DNA of 11,613 nt from Nostoc cf. edaphicum LEGE 07299 (GTDB lineage: Bacteria; Cyanobacteriota; Cyanobacteriia; Cyanobacteriales; Nostocaceae). Below the pieces are notes generated by a model. That model was not told where the DNA came from and made no database searches. It was given only the letters and a program-made list of their open reading frames with translations. The stretch covers positions 1 through 11,613 of the forward strand of contig NZ_JADEXF010000023.1 of NCBI RefSeq assembly GCF_015207245.1. The letters run 5' to 3'. The translations under genes were made by a program, and so were the position numbers. Every line of letters starts with the position of its first letter. Position 1 is the first letter of the stretch. Below are positions 1 through 9,029 of this stretch, one piece after another.

Positions 1-3000
1 GAATAGGGTTTGGTCATGTAAGCTTTCGCCCCTAGAGCTAGAGCTAATTGGCGGTGCTTCTGTCCGCTACGAGTAGTCAGCATCACCACAGGAATGCCGG
101 ACAAACGCTCGTCTTGGCGATGGTGTTCTAAAAACTCAAATCCATTCATACGTGGCATTTCAATGTCACAAATCACTAAATCAATATCGCTGTGTTGCAC
201 CATTTGAGCGATCGCCTCTCGACCATCGCCTGCTTGCAACACTTGATAATCGGCTTTTTGGAGCGTCTGCACCAAACTTTGCCTTTGGACAACCGAATCT
301 TCCACGACTAACACTGTCAGTCGGTTAGGTTGAGCAACGGCTGTATTGACTTCCATCGGCTGTTGCTGCGGTTGCGTTATAGTTGCGGATTGCTGCGCCT
401 CTAGAGTAAGAACAGGCTCAGGTGCGGGCAATATTGCAAGACTTGATACCGGGGAAGTCGGCATCATATCTGTCTCCCAAGTTTGCCGAACTAACTCCAA
501 CGGGTCAACGATTAGGGTCAGACTACCATTTCCCAACACGCTGTAGCCTTGGATGTAACTAGGTAAAGTTAGGACTCTACCGAGGGATTTAATTACTAAT
601 TCCTGCTCGACTAAAATCTGATCGACTTGCAAGCACAGGTATTGATGCTCTGTTTCTAACAGCAGCAGAGGTTCGACGGTGTTCCGTTGTTTGACTGGAA
701 AAGGACTGAGGTTTAAATTGTGGTCTTGGGTGAATAAAGGGTATTTGTAATCCAGCAAATTGGCAAGCGAGCGGATGGGAACTAGTTGCTGATTTTGCCC
801 TTCTCCCCACTGCCAAAATTTTTGGCTGCCTTGTCCGTGTAAAGATTGCTGGACTTGAATCTGCTCTGGCTGCGGTAATAAAACTTGGCTAACTCCTTCA
901 GACAGCAAGCCATAAGTAATACCTTGAGATTGACAAACGAGCAAGCGTGCTGTTGTCAAGCTCAGGGGCAATTGCAGCATGAAGGTGGTTCCCTGCCCTG
1001 AAAGCGATCGCACCACAATCGAACCTTGTAAAGCTTGCAATTGAGTGCGAACGACATCTAAGCCGATACCACGACCAGATAATTCACCAACCTGGTTGGC
1101 GGTAGAAAAGCCTGGTTCAAATAATAACTCTGCCAGTTGGTCTTCTGAGGCGTAGGCGGCTTGTTCGGGAGTCAGCAGGTGTTTTTCTATAGCTCGCTGA
1201 CGAATGGATTCCCAGTTAAAGCCTCGACCATCATCCCGTACCTCAATAGTAGTGCGGTTGCCTTGATGATAGGCTTTAATTGTAATTGTTCCGGTTTCTG
1301 GTTTACCCTGCTGGCGACGGGTTTCTACCGGTTCAATGCCGTGATCGAAGGCATTGCGAATCATGTGCAGTAAGGGATCGTACAACTGCTCAGAAATGGC
1401 TTTATCCACCAGTACCTTCGTACCGCCAAGCTTGAGTTCAACAGGCTTATGATAAGTTGCTACCATCTGTTGCAGGAGGCGGGGTAATCGATTCAACACT
1501 GTTCCCAGTGGCACCATTCTGGCTTGCAGCAAATCTTCCTGCGCTCCTGAAAGCAGTTGCTTGCGCTTTCCGAGACTGAAGCGAGATTGCTGAACTAAGC
1601 CATTAACAGCCTCAATCTGTTCTCCTAATTGCACCATGTCTTCTGTAAGATTTTGCAGGAGAATGTGCAACTCGCTATAGTTATCCATTTCTAAGGCATC
1701 AAAATTGGATTGTGCCTCGGTAGCAGAGATAACTCGTGGAGATCCATGCATCTGTCGCTGCTTGCGTTCGGGAAGCAGCAGATGTCGATCCGACCAAGTA
1801 AAAACTTTACTAAGTTGTTGTTGACAGTACAAAAACTGTAGTAGAGTGTCTTGGGCTGCTTTGTGGATGTGGTTAGATTGCAGGTTTTGTTGGTTTTCGC
1901 TGATTAGCAATTCCCCAATTGTATGGCTGAGGCGATCGAGCTGTTCTATCGCGACTCGGATACTGGGAAGTGATGCCGATGACTGAGCCTGGAGGCTTGG
2001 TGCTGGTGGTGGAGAGGCTGGCCGATCTGAGTCTGAGTATCGGCAGGATGTCTGTGGATCTCCGATCCAGATTGACTGTAAAATCCGATCTATGGCAGAG
2101 GGGGCTACTACCGAATCCTGAGAAATAGGTGCCAGTACCTCCGGTGTTTTCGGTGCGGAGTTATCAGTCCGCTTCGGGAAAAACGACCAAATTGATTCCG
2201 CTTCGCTGGCACTGAGGAGGGGGGATGGCTTATTCTCAGTTGTAGACGTTTCTGTGGGTTGGGCAGCGATCGCAACTGGCTGCTCTTGCGGTTCTGGGAC
2301 AGGAGTAGTGAGCATTGCCCATTCTCGCAATTGTGGAGATATTTCTCCTCCTTGAGTGCGATCGCCTGCAAGTACTGCCGTTTGAGCTGCTTTAAAATTT
2401 TCTAAAGCCGCCTGAGCGATTTGCAGTACTTTGTCTGGATGTGCTTTGAGCGCGTTTAGGGTCGCCTGGGCAATTTCTTCTAATCCAGATAAGCCATAAG
2501 ATGCTGCTAGTTCGACAAAAAATTCGGCTTGGGAGTTGAGTGTTGTTTGAATTTGTTGCGGATCTTGGCTTTGAATGTCAGTTTCCAGCTGTTGCAAATC
2601 CTGGAGTACACTCCCGGAAAAGATTGACTCTACCACATCAAAGCCAAGTTCTTCCGAACTGGGAAGCGGAGCCTCACGACCAAAAAAGTCGCCTAGTTTA
2701 TGTTGAAGTTGGGCAAAGATTGAGGCAGTTCGATCAAGTATTTCTGCCTCATTGCAGGATAAGCCCATCAAGGCTGCACTCAATGGAGTTCGCAGGCACT
2801 CATAAGCATCTAGAAGCAAAGCACCCAATTCTGGATCGATTTCCAGTTCTGGAGCGTATAACGCTTGGAATACATCTTCCAAATGATGGGCAATTGTCTG
2901 AATAGTTTCTTGCCCAACACTGGCAGCACTCCCTTTGATAGTATGGGCGCTTCGCATCAAGGCATGAACTTTTTCTATTGTTTTTTCATCAAGTAGACCG

Positions 3001-3083
3001 ATCAGATTCTGCTCAATGGTTTGCAACAACTCTGCCGCTTCCGCAAGAAAAGCCTGCTCTTGATTACTGGGATCGGAGTTCAT
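1..3083 (-). CDS. pixL: Hybrid CheA histidine kinase with C-terminal receiver, PixL-like (3' end outside window)
   Basis: This is a CheA-type kinase of a phototaxis pathway; it would autophosphorylate on its Hpt histidine under control of the receptor and pass phosphate to response regulators. I translated it by hand from ATG at 3083 (starts MNSDPSNQEQAF) for 1027 codons without a stop; it runs off the left edge. An Hpt domain spans about residues 1-110 with HTIKGSAASVG (phosphorylated His47). Residues about 150-250 look like a second, degenerate Hpt without histidine. A Pro/Ser-rich linker follows, then the dimerisation region (about 373-530) and the ATPase domain (about 535-705) with N box (Asn577), G1 box DDGRGF (617-622) and G2 box GRGIGLDVV (670-678). 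A CheW-like domain covers about 710-860 and a receiver starts at about 921 (acidic EDS near 929, Asp973 in CDIEMP, ending TKPYS). The start lies 15 nt after the pixJ stop, in the same frame, without a clear Shine-Dalgarno. Only the last receiver helix is missing. Confidence 0.96.
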   Translation of the reverse strand, partial: MNSDPSNQEQAFLAEAAELLQTIEQNLIGLLDEKTIEKVHALMRSAHTIKGSAASVGQETIQTIAHHLEDVFQALYAPELEIDPELGALLLDAYECLRTPLSAALMGLSCNEAEILDRTASIFAQLQHKLGDFFGREAPLPSSEELGFDVVESIFSGSVLQDLQQLETDIQSQDPQQIQTTLNSQAEFFVELAASYGLSGLEEIAQATLNALKAHPDKVLQIAQAALENFKAAQTAVLAGDRTQGGEISPQLREWAMLTTPVPEPQEQPVAIAAQPTETSTTENKPSPLLSASEAESIWSFFPKRTDNSAPKTPEVLAPISQDSVVAPSAIDRILQSIWIGDPQTSCRYSDSDRPASPPPAPSLQAQSSASLPSIRVAIEQLDRLSHTIGELLISENQQNLQSNHIHKAAQDTLLQFLYCQQQLSKVFTWSDRHLLLPERKQRQMHGSPRVISATEAQSNFDALEMDNYSELHILLQNLTEDMVQLGEQIEAVNGLVQQSRFSLGKRKQLLSGAQEDLLQARMVPLGTVLNRLPRLLQQMVATYHKPVELKLGGTKVLVDKAISEQLYDPLLHMIRNAFDHGIEPVETRRQQGKPETGTITIKAYHQGNRTTIEVRDDGRGFNWESIRQRAIEKHLLTPEQAAYASEDQLAELLFEPGFSTANQVGELSGRGIGLDVVRTQLQALQGSIVVRSLSGQGTTFMLQLPLSLTTARLLVCQSQGITYGLLSEGVSQVLLPQPEQIQVQQSLHGQGSQKFWQWGEGQNQQLVPIRSLANLLDYKYPLFTQDHNLNLSPFPVKQRNTVEPLLLLETEHQYLCLQVDQILVEQELVIKSLGRVLTLPSYIQGYSVLGNGSLTLIVDPLELVRQTWETDMMPTSPVSSLAILPAPEPVLTLEAQQSATITQPQQQPMEVNTAVAQPNRLTVLVVEDSVVQRQSLVQTLQKADYQVLQAGDGREAIAQMVQHSDIDLVICDIEMPRMNGFEFLEHHRQDERLSGIPVVMLTTRSGQKHRQLALALGAKAYMTKPY

Positions 3084-3098
3084 AACAGTTTTGTGAGA

Positions 3099-6000
3099 TT
3101 AGTCAACTTTGAACTGGCTAACGCTGGTTTCCAGTTGTTGTGAAGTCATCCGTAGTTCCTCAAAAGACTCGGAAATATGGATGGCACTTTCTGAAGTCTT
3201 GCGGGCGATCGCCGAAACATCCATCATCGCCTCTGTCAACATCTGAGATTGCTGACTTTGGTGGGAAACTGCTTGGGTAATTCCTTGCACCAGTCCACCA
3301 ATTTCGTTGGTAGCTACCACGATCGCACTCAGGGAATGACGAGTCTCATCGATCAAGTTCGAGCCTTGGACAACTTGGCTAATCCCTATTTCCATTGCTT
3401 CGGTAACTTCGTTGGTGCCAGCTTGAATTTCTTGCACGAGTCGCTCAATTTCTGTGGTGGCACTAGCCGACTGATAAGCCAGGGAACGAACTTCATCTGC
3501 AACCACCGCAAAGCCTTTGCCATACTCTCCGGCACGGGTAGCCTCGATCGCAGCATTGAGTGCCAGCAAATTAGTTTGAGTGGCAAAGTTTTCAATCAGA
3601 CTCACTACTTTCGAGATTTTCTGAGAAGCTTCACCGAGGCGTTTAATCTTCTTCGCTGTTTCCGACACGGTTTCCCGAATCTCCAGAATGCCATCTACGG
3701 TTCTTTCCATCAGGGAATCACCAGCTTGGACGGTGTTATTAGCTCTTTGAACCGCCTGTCCTACTTTTTGAGCATCAGCAGCGACTATCTGGGTGGAAGT
3801 TACCATCATTTGTAATTGTTCCAGAGCGTGTTCAAGCCGTTCTGCCTGCTGTTGAGCTTGATCGGATAGTTTCACTACTGAGATCGTGTTATCGCTAGAA
3901 GTTTCACTCACCCTGCCAGCAGCAATTTGCACTTGTCGCACTAAATCTCGCAAACTTTGGATCGTAGTATTGTAACCATCGGCGATCGTCCCAATTTCAT
4001 CTTCAGATAGGGGCGCTCGAACGGTCAGATCGCCTCTGAAGGATGGTTCCAAAGCCATGAGAACGCGGATTGCTCCTTGTTGCAGTTTTTCTCGGGCGGT
4101 ACGTTCGCGCTCTGCTGCTTCTGCTAGTTGCTGCTCTTGAGTACGCACCTGTGTTAGGTAGTCTGCAAGATTGAGGGCAATACCAATCTGGACGCTGGCT
4201 TGGTTGAGAACATCTTCCTCGGATTGCTCCCACTGGCGCGGTGCGCTATTTTGATAAACTCCCATCAGCCCCCATAGCCGATTTTCTTGAAAAATCGGAG
4301 AAATCATGTAGGCTTTAGTTCCCCACATCTCTAACAATTGGATGTGACATTCGTCATGACCGACACTATATATATTGTCAACCCGCAAACTTTCTTTGCG
4401 GACATAACGTCCTCCTTGGTTGTACTGGAGAAAGGTATCTCTAACTTTGGCAAGGCTAGTTCCCACCAGCTTAGGCCAATCCCCAGTCACAGACTCAACT
4501 ACAAATTCTCCAGACCAATCAGGCTCAAAACGGTAAACTCCAACTCGATCTACTTTCAGCAGTTGACGAAGTTCGTGGGTGGCAAACTGGATAAATTCCA
4601 GAACATTACCATGACTTTGGGCCATCTCTGTTAACCGACTTGGCAGGCGATAGGAAAATCGGGCGTTTGCTACTTCCCGTTCTGCCAGTTTGGTCAGTTC
4701 CTCATTCTTGCTTAAGGTTTGTTGTAAGTATTGCGATTGTTGGACAGCAACCCCAAACTGCGTGCCGATTTTCGCTACCAAGTTGACTTCATTCTCTTGC
4801 CATTGCCGCGGCCCGCTATTCTGATATGCTCCTAACAAACCCCAGAGCTTGTTTCCGGCAATAATCGGGGTGATGATATAGGCTCTAATCTGGAATTGCT
4901 CGAGAATTTTCAAGTGGCACTGGGCATGGCCAGCAGTGTAAACGTCATTAATTACAAACGTCTCGTTGTTGCGATAGCGTCCACCTTGGGTTTGTTGTAG
5001 GTGTTCGTCTTCCCATATAGTCCTGATATCGGGGCCAACCAAAGCCACCCATTCACGACTTACAGATTCGGCAATAAATTCCCCACCCCAATCTGGATTG
5101 AAGCGATACACTGCGAGACGATCGCATTCCAAATGCGATCGCAATTCTGGTAGGGCATTGCGGAAAATCGTATCTAGCTCTTGAACTTGGCGAATTTTTT
5201 CTGACAGCCGTGTTAATGCTCGTTCCCCTTCTGCGGTTCTGGCTAACTCTGCATTCTTCTTCTTGAGCTGTTCGATATACTTAACCTGTTGCAAGCCTAT
5301 ACCCATTTGCACAGCTACTTTTCGCAACAGTTGCACATCCTTGGATTTCCACTCACGAGGGCCAGTATTTTGGTATGCTCCTATAAAGCCCCAGAGTTTG
5401 TTTCCAATAAAGATCGGAGCGATAGTGTAAGCCTTGGCCTGGATTTTTTCTAATATCTCTAGGTAGCACTGAACGTGACCGACAGTGTAGATATCATTGA
5501 CAGCAAAGGTTTCATGATTGCGATAGCGTCCGCCCTGAGTTTCTTGTAAGTGTTCGTCCATCCAAATCGTTTTGATGTCGGAACCAGCTAAAGACAGCCA
5601 TTGATCTTTTACGGATTCGGCAACAAACTCCACACTCCAGTCGGGATGAAAGCGAAATACTGCTAGGCGATCGCATTGTAGTTGTTTGCGTAAACTTGGC
5701 AGCAAAGTCTGGAAAATTGTGTCTATATCCTGGGCTTGACGGATTTTTTCCACCATCGCTGTCAGCACTTGTTCCTCTTCTGCTGTCCGCGCCAACTCTG
5801 CATTCTTCATCTTCAGCTGTTCGATGTACTCAACTTGCTGCACGCTTAACCCCAACTGAATGCCCAATTTGCTTAGTAATCGCACCTCTTCGGAATTCCA
5901 CTGGCGCGGGCCGCTATTTTGGTAAGCCCCTAACAAACCCCAAAGTTTGTTTCCAGCAAAAATCGGGGCGATGGTGTAGGCTTTAACTTGGAACTGCTCT

Positions 6001-8345
6001 AACAGGTCGATGTGGCACTGGGCATAACCAACAGTATAGATGTCATTGACGGCTAAGGTTTCATTGTTGCGATAGCGTCCGCCCTGGGTTTGCTGTAGAT
6101 GCTCGTCTTCCCATACGGTCTTGATATCGGGGCCAACCAGAGGCACCCAGTCACTTGCTACAGATTCAGCAATAAATTCACCACTCCAGTCAGAGTTGAA
6201 GCGATATATTGCGAGGCGATCGCATTTGAACAACTGCCGCAATTCTGCCAAGGTAGTGCGGTAAATCGTTTCTAGCTGTTGGGACTGACGCATTCTCTCC
6301 GCCATGCGTGCGATCGCGTTTTCGACTTCAGCTACTTGGGTCATTTCTATATTTTTTAACCGTAGCTGTTCGATATATTCAGCTTGCTGGAGGGCAATGC
6401 TCAACGGTTCGGCAATCTGCAACAAAGCACCGGCCTCTTCCTCAGTCCATTTCCGAACCTCAGAATTCTGATAGGCTGCTAACAAACCCCAAAGATTACC
6501 AGCGCGGAAGATGGGAACAATGATGTATGCTTTGGCTTGAAACTTCTCTAATGATTCTAAATAGCAAGGTGAAAAACCAGCAGCATAAATATCGTTAACT
6601 TTACGGAAGCGCGTTCCTTTAGCGTACATTCCACCCTGCGTTTCCTTGAGATAGGTATCGGCATCAGCTTTAACAGGGGAGGCATAATCCTTAATATTGC
6701 AACGTTCTGAAGATATCAGACCTGTTTTTAAAATGCCGTCTTGTTCTTGCATCTCCACCAGTGACGACCAACCAGCACCTACAGATTCAGCGATCACTTC
6801 TCCACTCCAGTCTGGATGAAATTGATAAACGACAACGCGATCGCATTTTAAAAATCGACGCAACTCTTGGGTTGCAGTGCGGAAAAGGGTGCGAAGATCC
6901 GTTGCTTGCCCAATCTTTTCAATGATGCCGAAAACAGTACGTTCTCGTTCAACAAGTTTGGCTGACTCCTCAGAGCGGTGATAAAGTTGTTGCTGATATT
7001 GCACCTGTTGAATAGTAATACTAGACAAAGTTGCAACCTGCACCATTAGGCGAACTTCACTATCTTTCCACTGACGAGGCTGAGAATTTTGATAGGCAGC
7101 GAGCAAGCCCCACAACTTTTCTCCCTGGAAGATGGCAACAATAATGTATGCTTTGGCTTGATAAGCTTCTAAAATTTTGATATAGCAGTCAGAAAAACCA
7201 GCACTATAGATATCATTAGTGACTCGATAAATCTGTCCGCGATGGAAATTTTTGCCTTGGGTGTGCTGAATGTAGCTATCTGCATTATGCGATCGCCCTG
7301 TTGTCCCAACCAATCCCCCTTCGTCTGCAAGGTTCCTCACACTGCAATAGTTAACGTTATTGACAATTGCTGGGTTGTTTCGCTGTTCTTCTAATAGAGA
7401 AACCCACTCAGATCCAACAGATTCAGCAACAAATTCTCCACTCCAATCTGGCTGGAAACGATAAATTGCCACGCGATCGCATTTTAGTGACTGTCGCACT
7501 TCTTGGGTGGCAACGCGAAAGATGGTATCCGCATCTTTGGACTGGAGAATTTTATTCGCTACACCGACAAGGATTTGGTCTTTTTCCACTTCTTGTTGCA
7601 ACGCAGCCTGGATCGCGGCAACTTGCAGTTGCGCTTCTAATTCCTGCTCGATTAATTTTAGTAACTGAATTTCAGCATTCTGCCACTGGCGAGCAGCAGT
7701 GCATTGCTGCACTACCAACAAGCCCCAAACCCCATCTTTTGCTAAAATCGGCAAGCTCAAAGAAGCTCTTACCTGAAACCGATCCACGAGCTGCTTTTGG
7801 TAAGGGGACAAGCCAGCAGTGTATGTATCCGCGATCGCTGCTAATTTTTCTTGTTGATAAAGCTTGGCAGAACCCAACCCAAAAGTGACGGCAGGCAGTT
7901 TTTCCTTCAGCATTGGGGTAAAGCCATCCCTCATTGCCTCTGCAACAACTATCCCCAGCGTCGGATTCGTAAACTCATACAGCACCACGCGATCGGCTTG
8001 CAGGGCGCTTTGTACCTCTATGACAACAGTGGCGAACAAGGTATCTAGATCGGAAAATTGGCGGATTTTGCTAGCGATCGCCTGTACTTGCTCTACCTCT
8101 AATCCATCTCCTCCGTCTTGATATGGCAACACACTTAGCAGTTCTTTTAACTTGCGGATTCTCTCTCGCAATGGCCCTGTTTCCACCCAATCAGCTTGAT
8201 CCAGTTCATTTCGCAATTCTTCTAGAGCGGAGGTGATTTGCTGTTTTGCTGGTACATCAACGGTATGCCCGTTATCGGTTTCCTTATAACCGTTGCTGGA
8301 ATTTGACTGAGGTTGGCTAGGTCTAAGATTGTGTTGCGCTACCAT
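3099..8345 (-). CDS. pixJ: Soluble multi-cyanobacteriochrome chemoreceptor (7 GAF + HAMP + MCP), PixJ/PtxD-like
   Basis: This 1748-residue protein is a phototaxis receptor. GAF1 (about 98-243) has Tyr182 where the bilin cysteine would be. GAF2 (about 270-450), GAF3 (482-657), GAF4 (689-871), GAF5 (872-1054), GAF6 (1055-1237) and GAF7 (1246-1415) keep the anchor cysteine at 387, 594, 777, 960, 1143 and 1333, each within a (N)D(I/V)Y-x-x-G-x-x-x-C context. GAF4-6 carry the TVWED-type motif of red/green cyanobacteriochromes; GAF2 and GAF3 instead carry insertions with an extra cysteine (334 and 549). Helical linkers join the domains. A HAMP-like segment (about 1420-1475, with LSEDEIG) precedes a signalling domain whose hairpin tip includes [17 protein letters not shown] (1607-1623). 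I see no hydrophobic membrane segment, unlike Synechocystis PixJ as I recall it, and no NWETF-type C-terminal tether (it ends SVSQFKVD). The start ATG at 8345 has only a weak purine-rich AAGAAAG upstream. Bilin binding is inferred from motifs; colours are not proven. Confidence 0.97.
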   Translation of the reverse strand: MVAQHNLRPSQPQSNSSNGYKETDNGHTVDVPAKQQITSALEELRNELDQADWVETGPLRERIRKLKELLSVLPYQDGGDGLEVEQVQAIASKIRQFSDLDTLFATVVIEVQSALQADRVVLYEFTNPTLGIVVAEAMRDGFTPMLKEKLPAVTFGLGSAKLYQQEKLAAIADTYTAGLSPYQKQLVDRFQVRASLSLPILAKDGVWGLLVVQQCTAARQWQNAEIQLLKLIEQELEAQLQVAAIQAALQQEVEKDQILVGVANKILQSKDADTIFRVATQEVRQSLKCDRVAIYRFQPDWSGEFVAESVGSEWVSLLEEQRNNPAIVNNVNYCSVRNLADEGGLVGTTGRSHNADSYIQHTQGKNFHRGQIYRVTNDIYSAGFSDCYIKILEAYQAKAYIIVAIFQGEKLWGLLAAYQNSQPRQWKDSEVRLMVQVATLSSITIQQVQYQQQLYHRSEESAKLVERERTVFGIIEKIGQATDLRTLFRTATQELRRFLKCDRVVVYQFHPDWSGEVIAESVGAGWSSLVEMQEQDGILKTGLISSERCNIKDYASPVKADADTYLKETQGGMYAKGTRFRKVNDIYAAGFSPCYLESLEKFQAKAYIIVPIFRAGNLWGLLAAYQNSEVRKWTEEEAGALLQIAEPLSIALQQAEYIEQLRLKNIEMTQVAEVENAIARMAERMRQSQQLETIYRTTLAELRQLFKCDRLAIYRFNSDWSGEFIAESVASDWVPLVGPDIKTVWEDEHLQQTQGGRYRNNETLAVNDIYTVGYAQCHIDLLEQFQVKAYTIAPIFAGNKLWGLLGAYQNSGPRQWNSEEVRLLSKLGIQLGLSVQQVEYIEQLKMKNAELARTAEEEQVLTAMVEKIRQAQDIDTIFQTLLPSLRKQLQCDRLAVFRFHPDWSVEFVAESVKDQWLSLAGSDIKTIWMDEHLQETQGGRYRNHETFAVNDIYTVGHVQCYLEILEKIQAKAYTIAPIFIGNKLWGFIGAYQNTGPREWKSKDVQLLRKVAVQMGIGLQQVKYIEQLKKKNAELARTAEGERALTRLSEKIRQVQELDTIFRNALPELRSHLECDRLAVYRFNPDWGGEFIAESVSREWVALVGPDIRTIWEDEHLQQTQGGRYRNNETFVINDVYTAGHAQCHLKILEQFQIRAYIITPIIAGNKLWGLLGAYQNSGPRQWQENEVNLVAKIGTQFGVAVQQSQYLQQTLSKNEELTKLAEREVANARFSYRLPSRLTEMAQSHGNVLEFIQFATHELRQLLKVDRVGVYRFEPDWSGEFVVESVTGDWPKLVGTSLAKVRDTFLQYNQGGRYVRKESLRVDNIYSVGHDECHIQLLEMWGTKAYMISPIFQENRLWGLMGVYQNSAPRQWEQSEEDVLNQASVQIGIALNLADYLTQVRTQEQQLAEAAERERTAREKLQQGAIRVLMALEPSFRGDLTVRAPLSEDEIGTIADGYNTTIQSLRDLVRQVQIAAGRVSETSSDNTISVVKLSDQAQQQAERLEHALEQLQMMVTSTQIVAADAQKVGQAVQRANNTVQAGDSLMERTVDGILEIRETVSETAKKIKRLGEASQKISKVVSLIENFATQTNLLALNAAIEATRAGEYGKGFAVVADEVRSLAYQSASATTEIERLVQEIQAGTNEVTEAMEIGISQVVQGSNLIDETRHSLSAIVVATNEIGGLVQGITQAVSHQSQQSQMLTEAMMDVSAIARKTSESAIHISESFEELRMTSQQLETSVSQFKVD
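4635..6281 (-). repeat. Three tandem 549-bp coding repeats (GAF4, GAF5, GAF6 with linkers) inside pixJ
   Basis: The anchor cysteines of GAF4, GAF5 and GAF6 lie at residues 777, 960 and 1143, exactly 183 residues apart, so the DNA period is 549 bp. The units share LQ(Q/E)[10 protein letters not shown](I/V)YT and the linker (K)[10 protein letters not shown](E/G)E. This shows in-frame tandem duplication of one GAF plus its helical linker within the receptor gene. GAF3 to GAF4 also shows a 183-residue cysteine spacing. GAF5 has drifted at several chromophore-region positions (see findings). Confidence 0.85.
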
Positions 8346-8410
8346 GATCTTTCTTGCTATGAAGGTTGTCGGAGTTAATAAGTAAAATGCAGAGCGGAGG
8401 CTACTTACTT

Positions 8411-8439
8411 TTCTGGAACGGCTTCAGCGTCCAGAAGCC
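8411..8439 (-). promoter_or_regulatory. Two overlapping, mutually exclusive hairpins in the pixI-pixJ gap
   Basis: In the 136-bp gap before the receptor gene, two perfect inverted repeats overlap. One pairs 8411-8417 with 8430-8436 (TTCTGGA/TCCAGAA, 7 bp, 12-nt loop); the other pairs 8420-8425 with 8434-8439 (GGCTTC/GAAGCC, 6 bp, 8-nt loop). They share 8434-8436, so the RNA can form only one at a time. No T-run follows on the coding strand, so it is not a simple terminator. A role in setting receptor expression relative to the adaptor, or as an mRNA processing site, is inference. Confidence 0.35.
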
Positions 8440-8481
8440 TGTGTGCGTCCGCCCTTGGCGTTGTATAGGAAGCTCTGAACT

Positions 8482-9015
8482 TTAAAGAGGCTGAAGGGCT
8501 TGAATCACAATATGGGTGTCAAGTAACATCAAAGGGCTACCTTGAGAATCCACAAAGTAACCCTGTAAGAACGAGCCTAGTCGGCCAGGTAACATTGATG
8601 TCGAAATCGCTAACCGCTCTTGGGGGTCATGAACTTCAATGGTATTGACTTGCTCCACCAACAGCCCGACGGTTTGATTCTGGACTTGAACAAGCATCGC
8701 CATGCCAGAGTTACGCACACTTTCCCGCCGACACCAGTGTGTTGCTCCCAACAAACCTGCTAAATCAAGAATCCAGATCGCTTCTCCCCGCCAATTCATT
8801 ATGCCTAACAAGAATTCTGCTACCTGTGGTACTGGTAAAATCTCGGTCAGTGCAACCTGAATTACTCCCCGCAAATCAGCTAATGGGAGTAACCCATTTA
8901 CCTTTCCATTCAACGGAAATCTTAAAAACCTCTGGTTGTTCCCTTGGGTAGAGTTTTCAAGTCGAAATTGGCTATTAATGGGTAGCGAAGAAAAGCTATC
9001 ATTGGCCTGTACCAT
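8482..9015 (-). CDS. pixI: CheW-like adaptor protein, PixI-like
   Basis: A 177-residue CheW-domain protein that would couple the PixJ-like receptor to the CheA kinase in the cytoplasm. After a Ser/Asn-rich N-terminus of about 30 residues, the sequence shows the two-lobed CheW beta fold, with the characteristic GIMNWRGEAIWILDLAGLLG around residues 72-91 and a second-lobe stretch LLVEQVNTIEV. It is slightly longer than a minimal CheW because of the N-terminal extension. ATG at 9015 is preceded by AAGGA (9026-9030), which overlaps the pixH stop codon with about 10 nt to the start. The genes are only 14 nt apart, indicating coupled expression. The order CheY, CheW, MCP, CheA matches pixHIJL. A 136-bp gap separates it from the receptor gene downstream. 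Confidence 0.93.
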   Translation of the reverse strand: MVQANDSFSSLPINSQFRLENSTQGNNQRFLRFPLNGKVNGLLPLADLRGVIQVALTEILPVPQVAEFLLGIMNWRGEAIWILDLAGLLGATHWCRRESVRNSGMAMLVQVQNQTVGLLVEQVNTIEVHDPQERLAISTSMLPGRLGSFLQGYFVDSQGSPLMLLDTHIVIQALQPL

Positions 9016-9029
9016 TGCCCTAGTTTCCT

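Noticed and set aside
589..816. 75-residue minus-strand frame in the CheW-like part of the CheA gene
   Set aside because: It lies in another frame of the same strand as CheA, whose own frame is continuous and recognisable here.
2540..2905. 121-residue open frame on the plus strand inside the CheA gene
   Set aside because: It overlaps the Hpt and degenerate Hpt coding region, whose minus-strand translation matches CheA; no independent support.
3249..3815. 188-residue open frame on the plus strand opposite the receptor signalling domain
   Set aside because: It is antisense to strongly conserved MCP coding sequence, resembles nothing known, and is explained as a shadow of the real gene.
4635..6281. 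Periodic repeats as a CRISPR or mobile element
   Set aside because: The 549-bp period is in frame and encodes GAF domains; there are no spacers, terminal inverted repeats or transposase.
7367..7888. 173-residue open frame on the plus strand opposite GAF1/GAF2
   Set aside because: Antisense shadow of conserved GAF coding sequence, with no recognisable motif or ribosome binding site.
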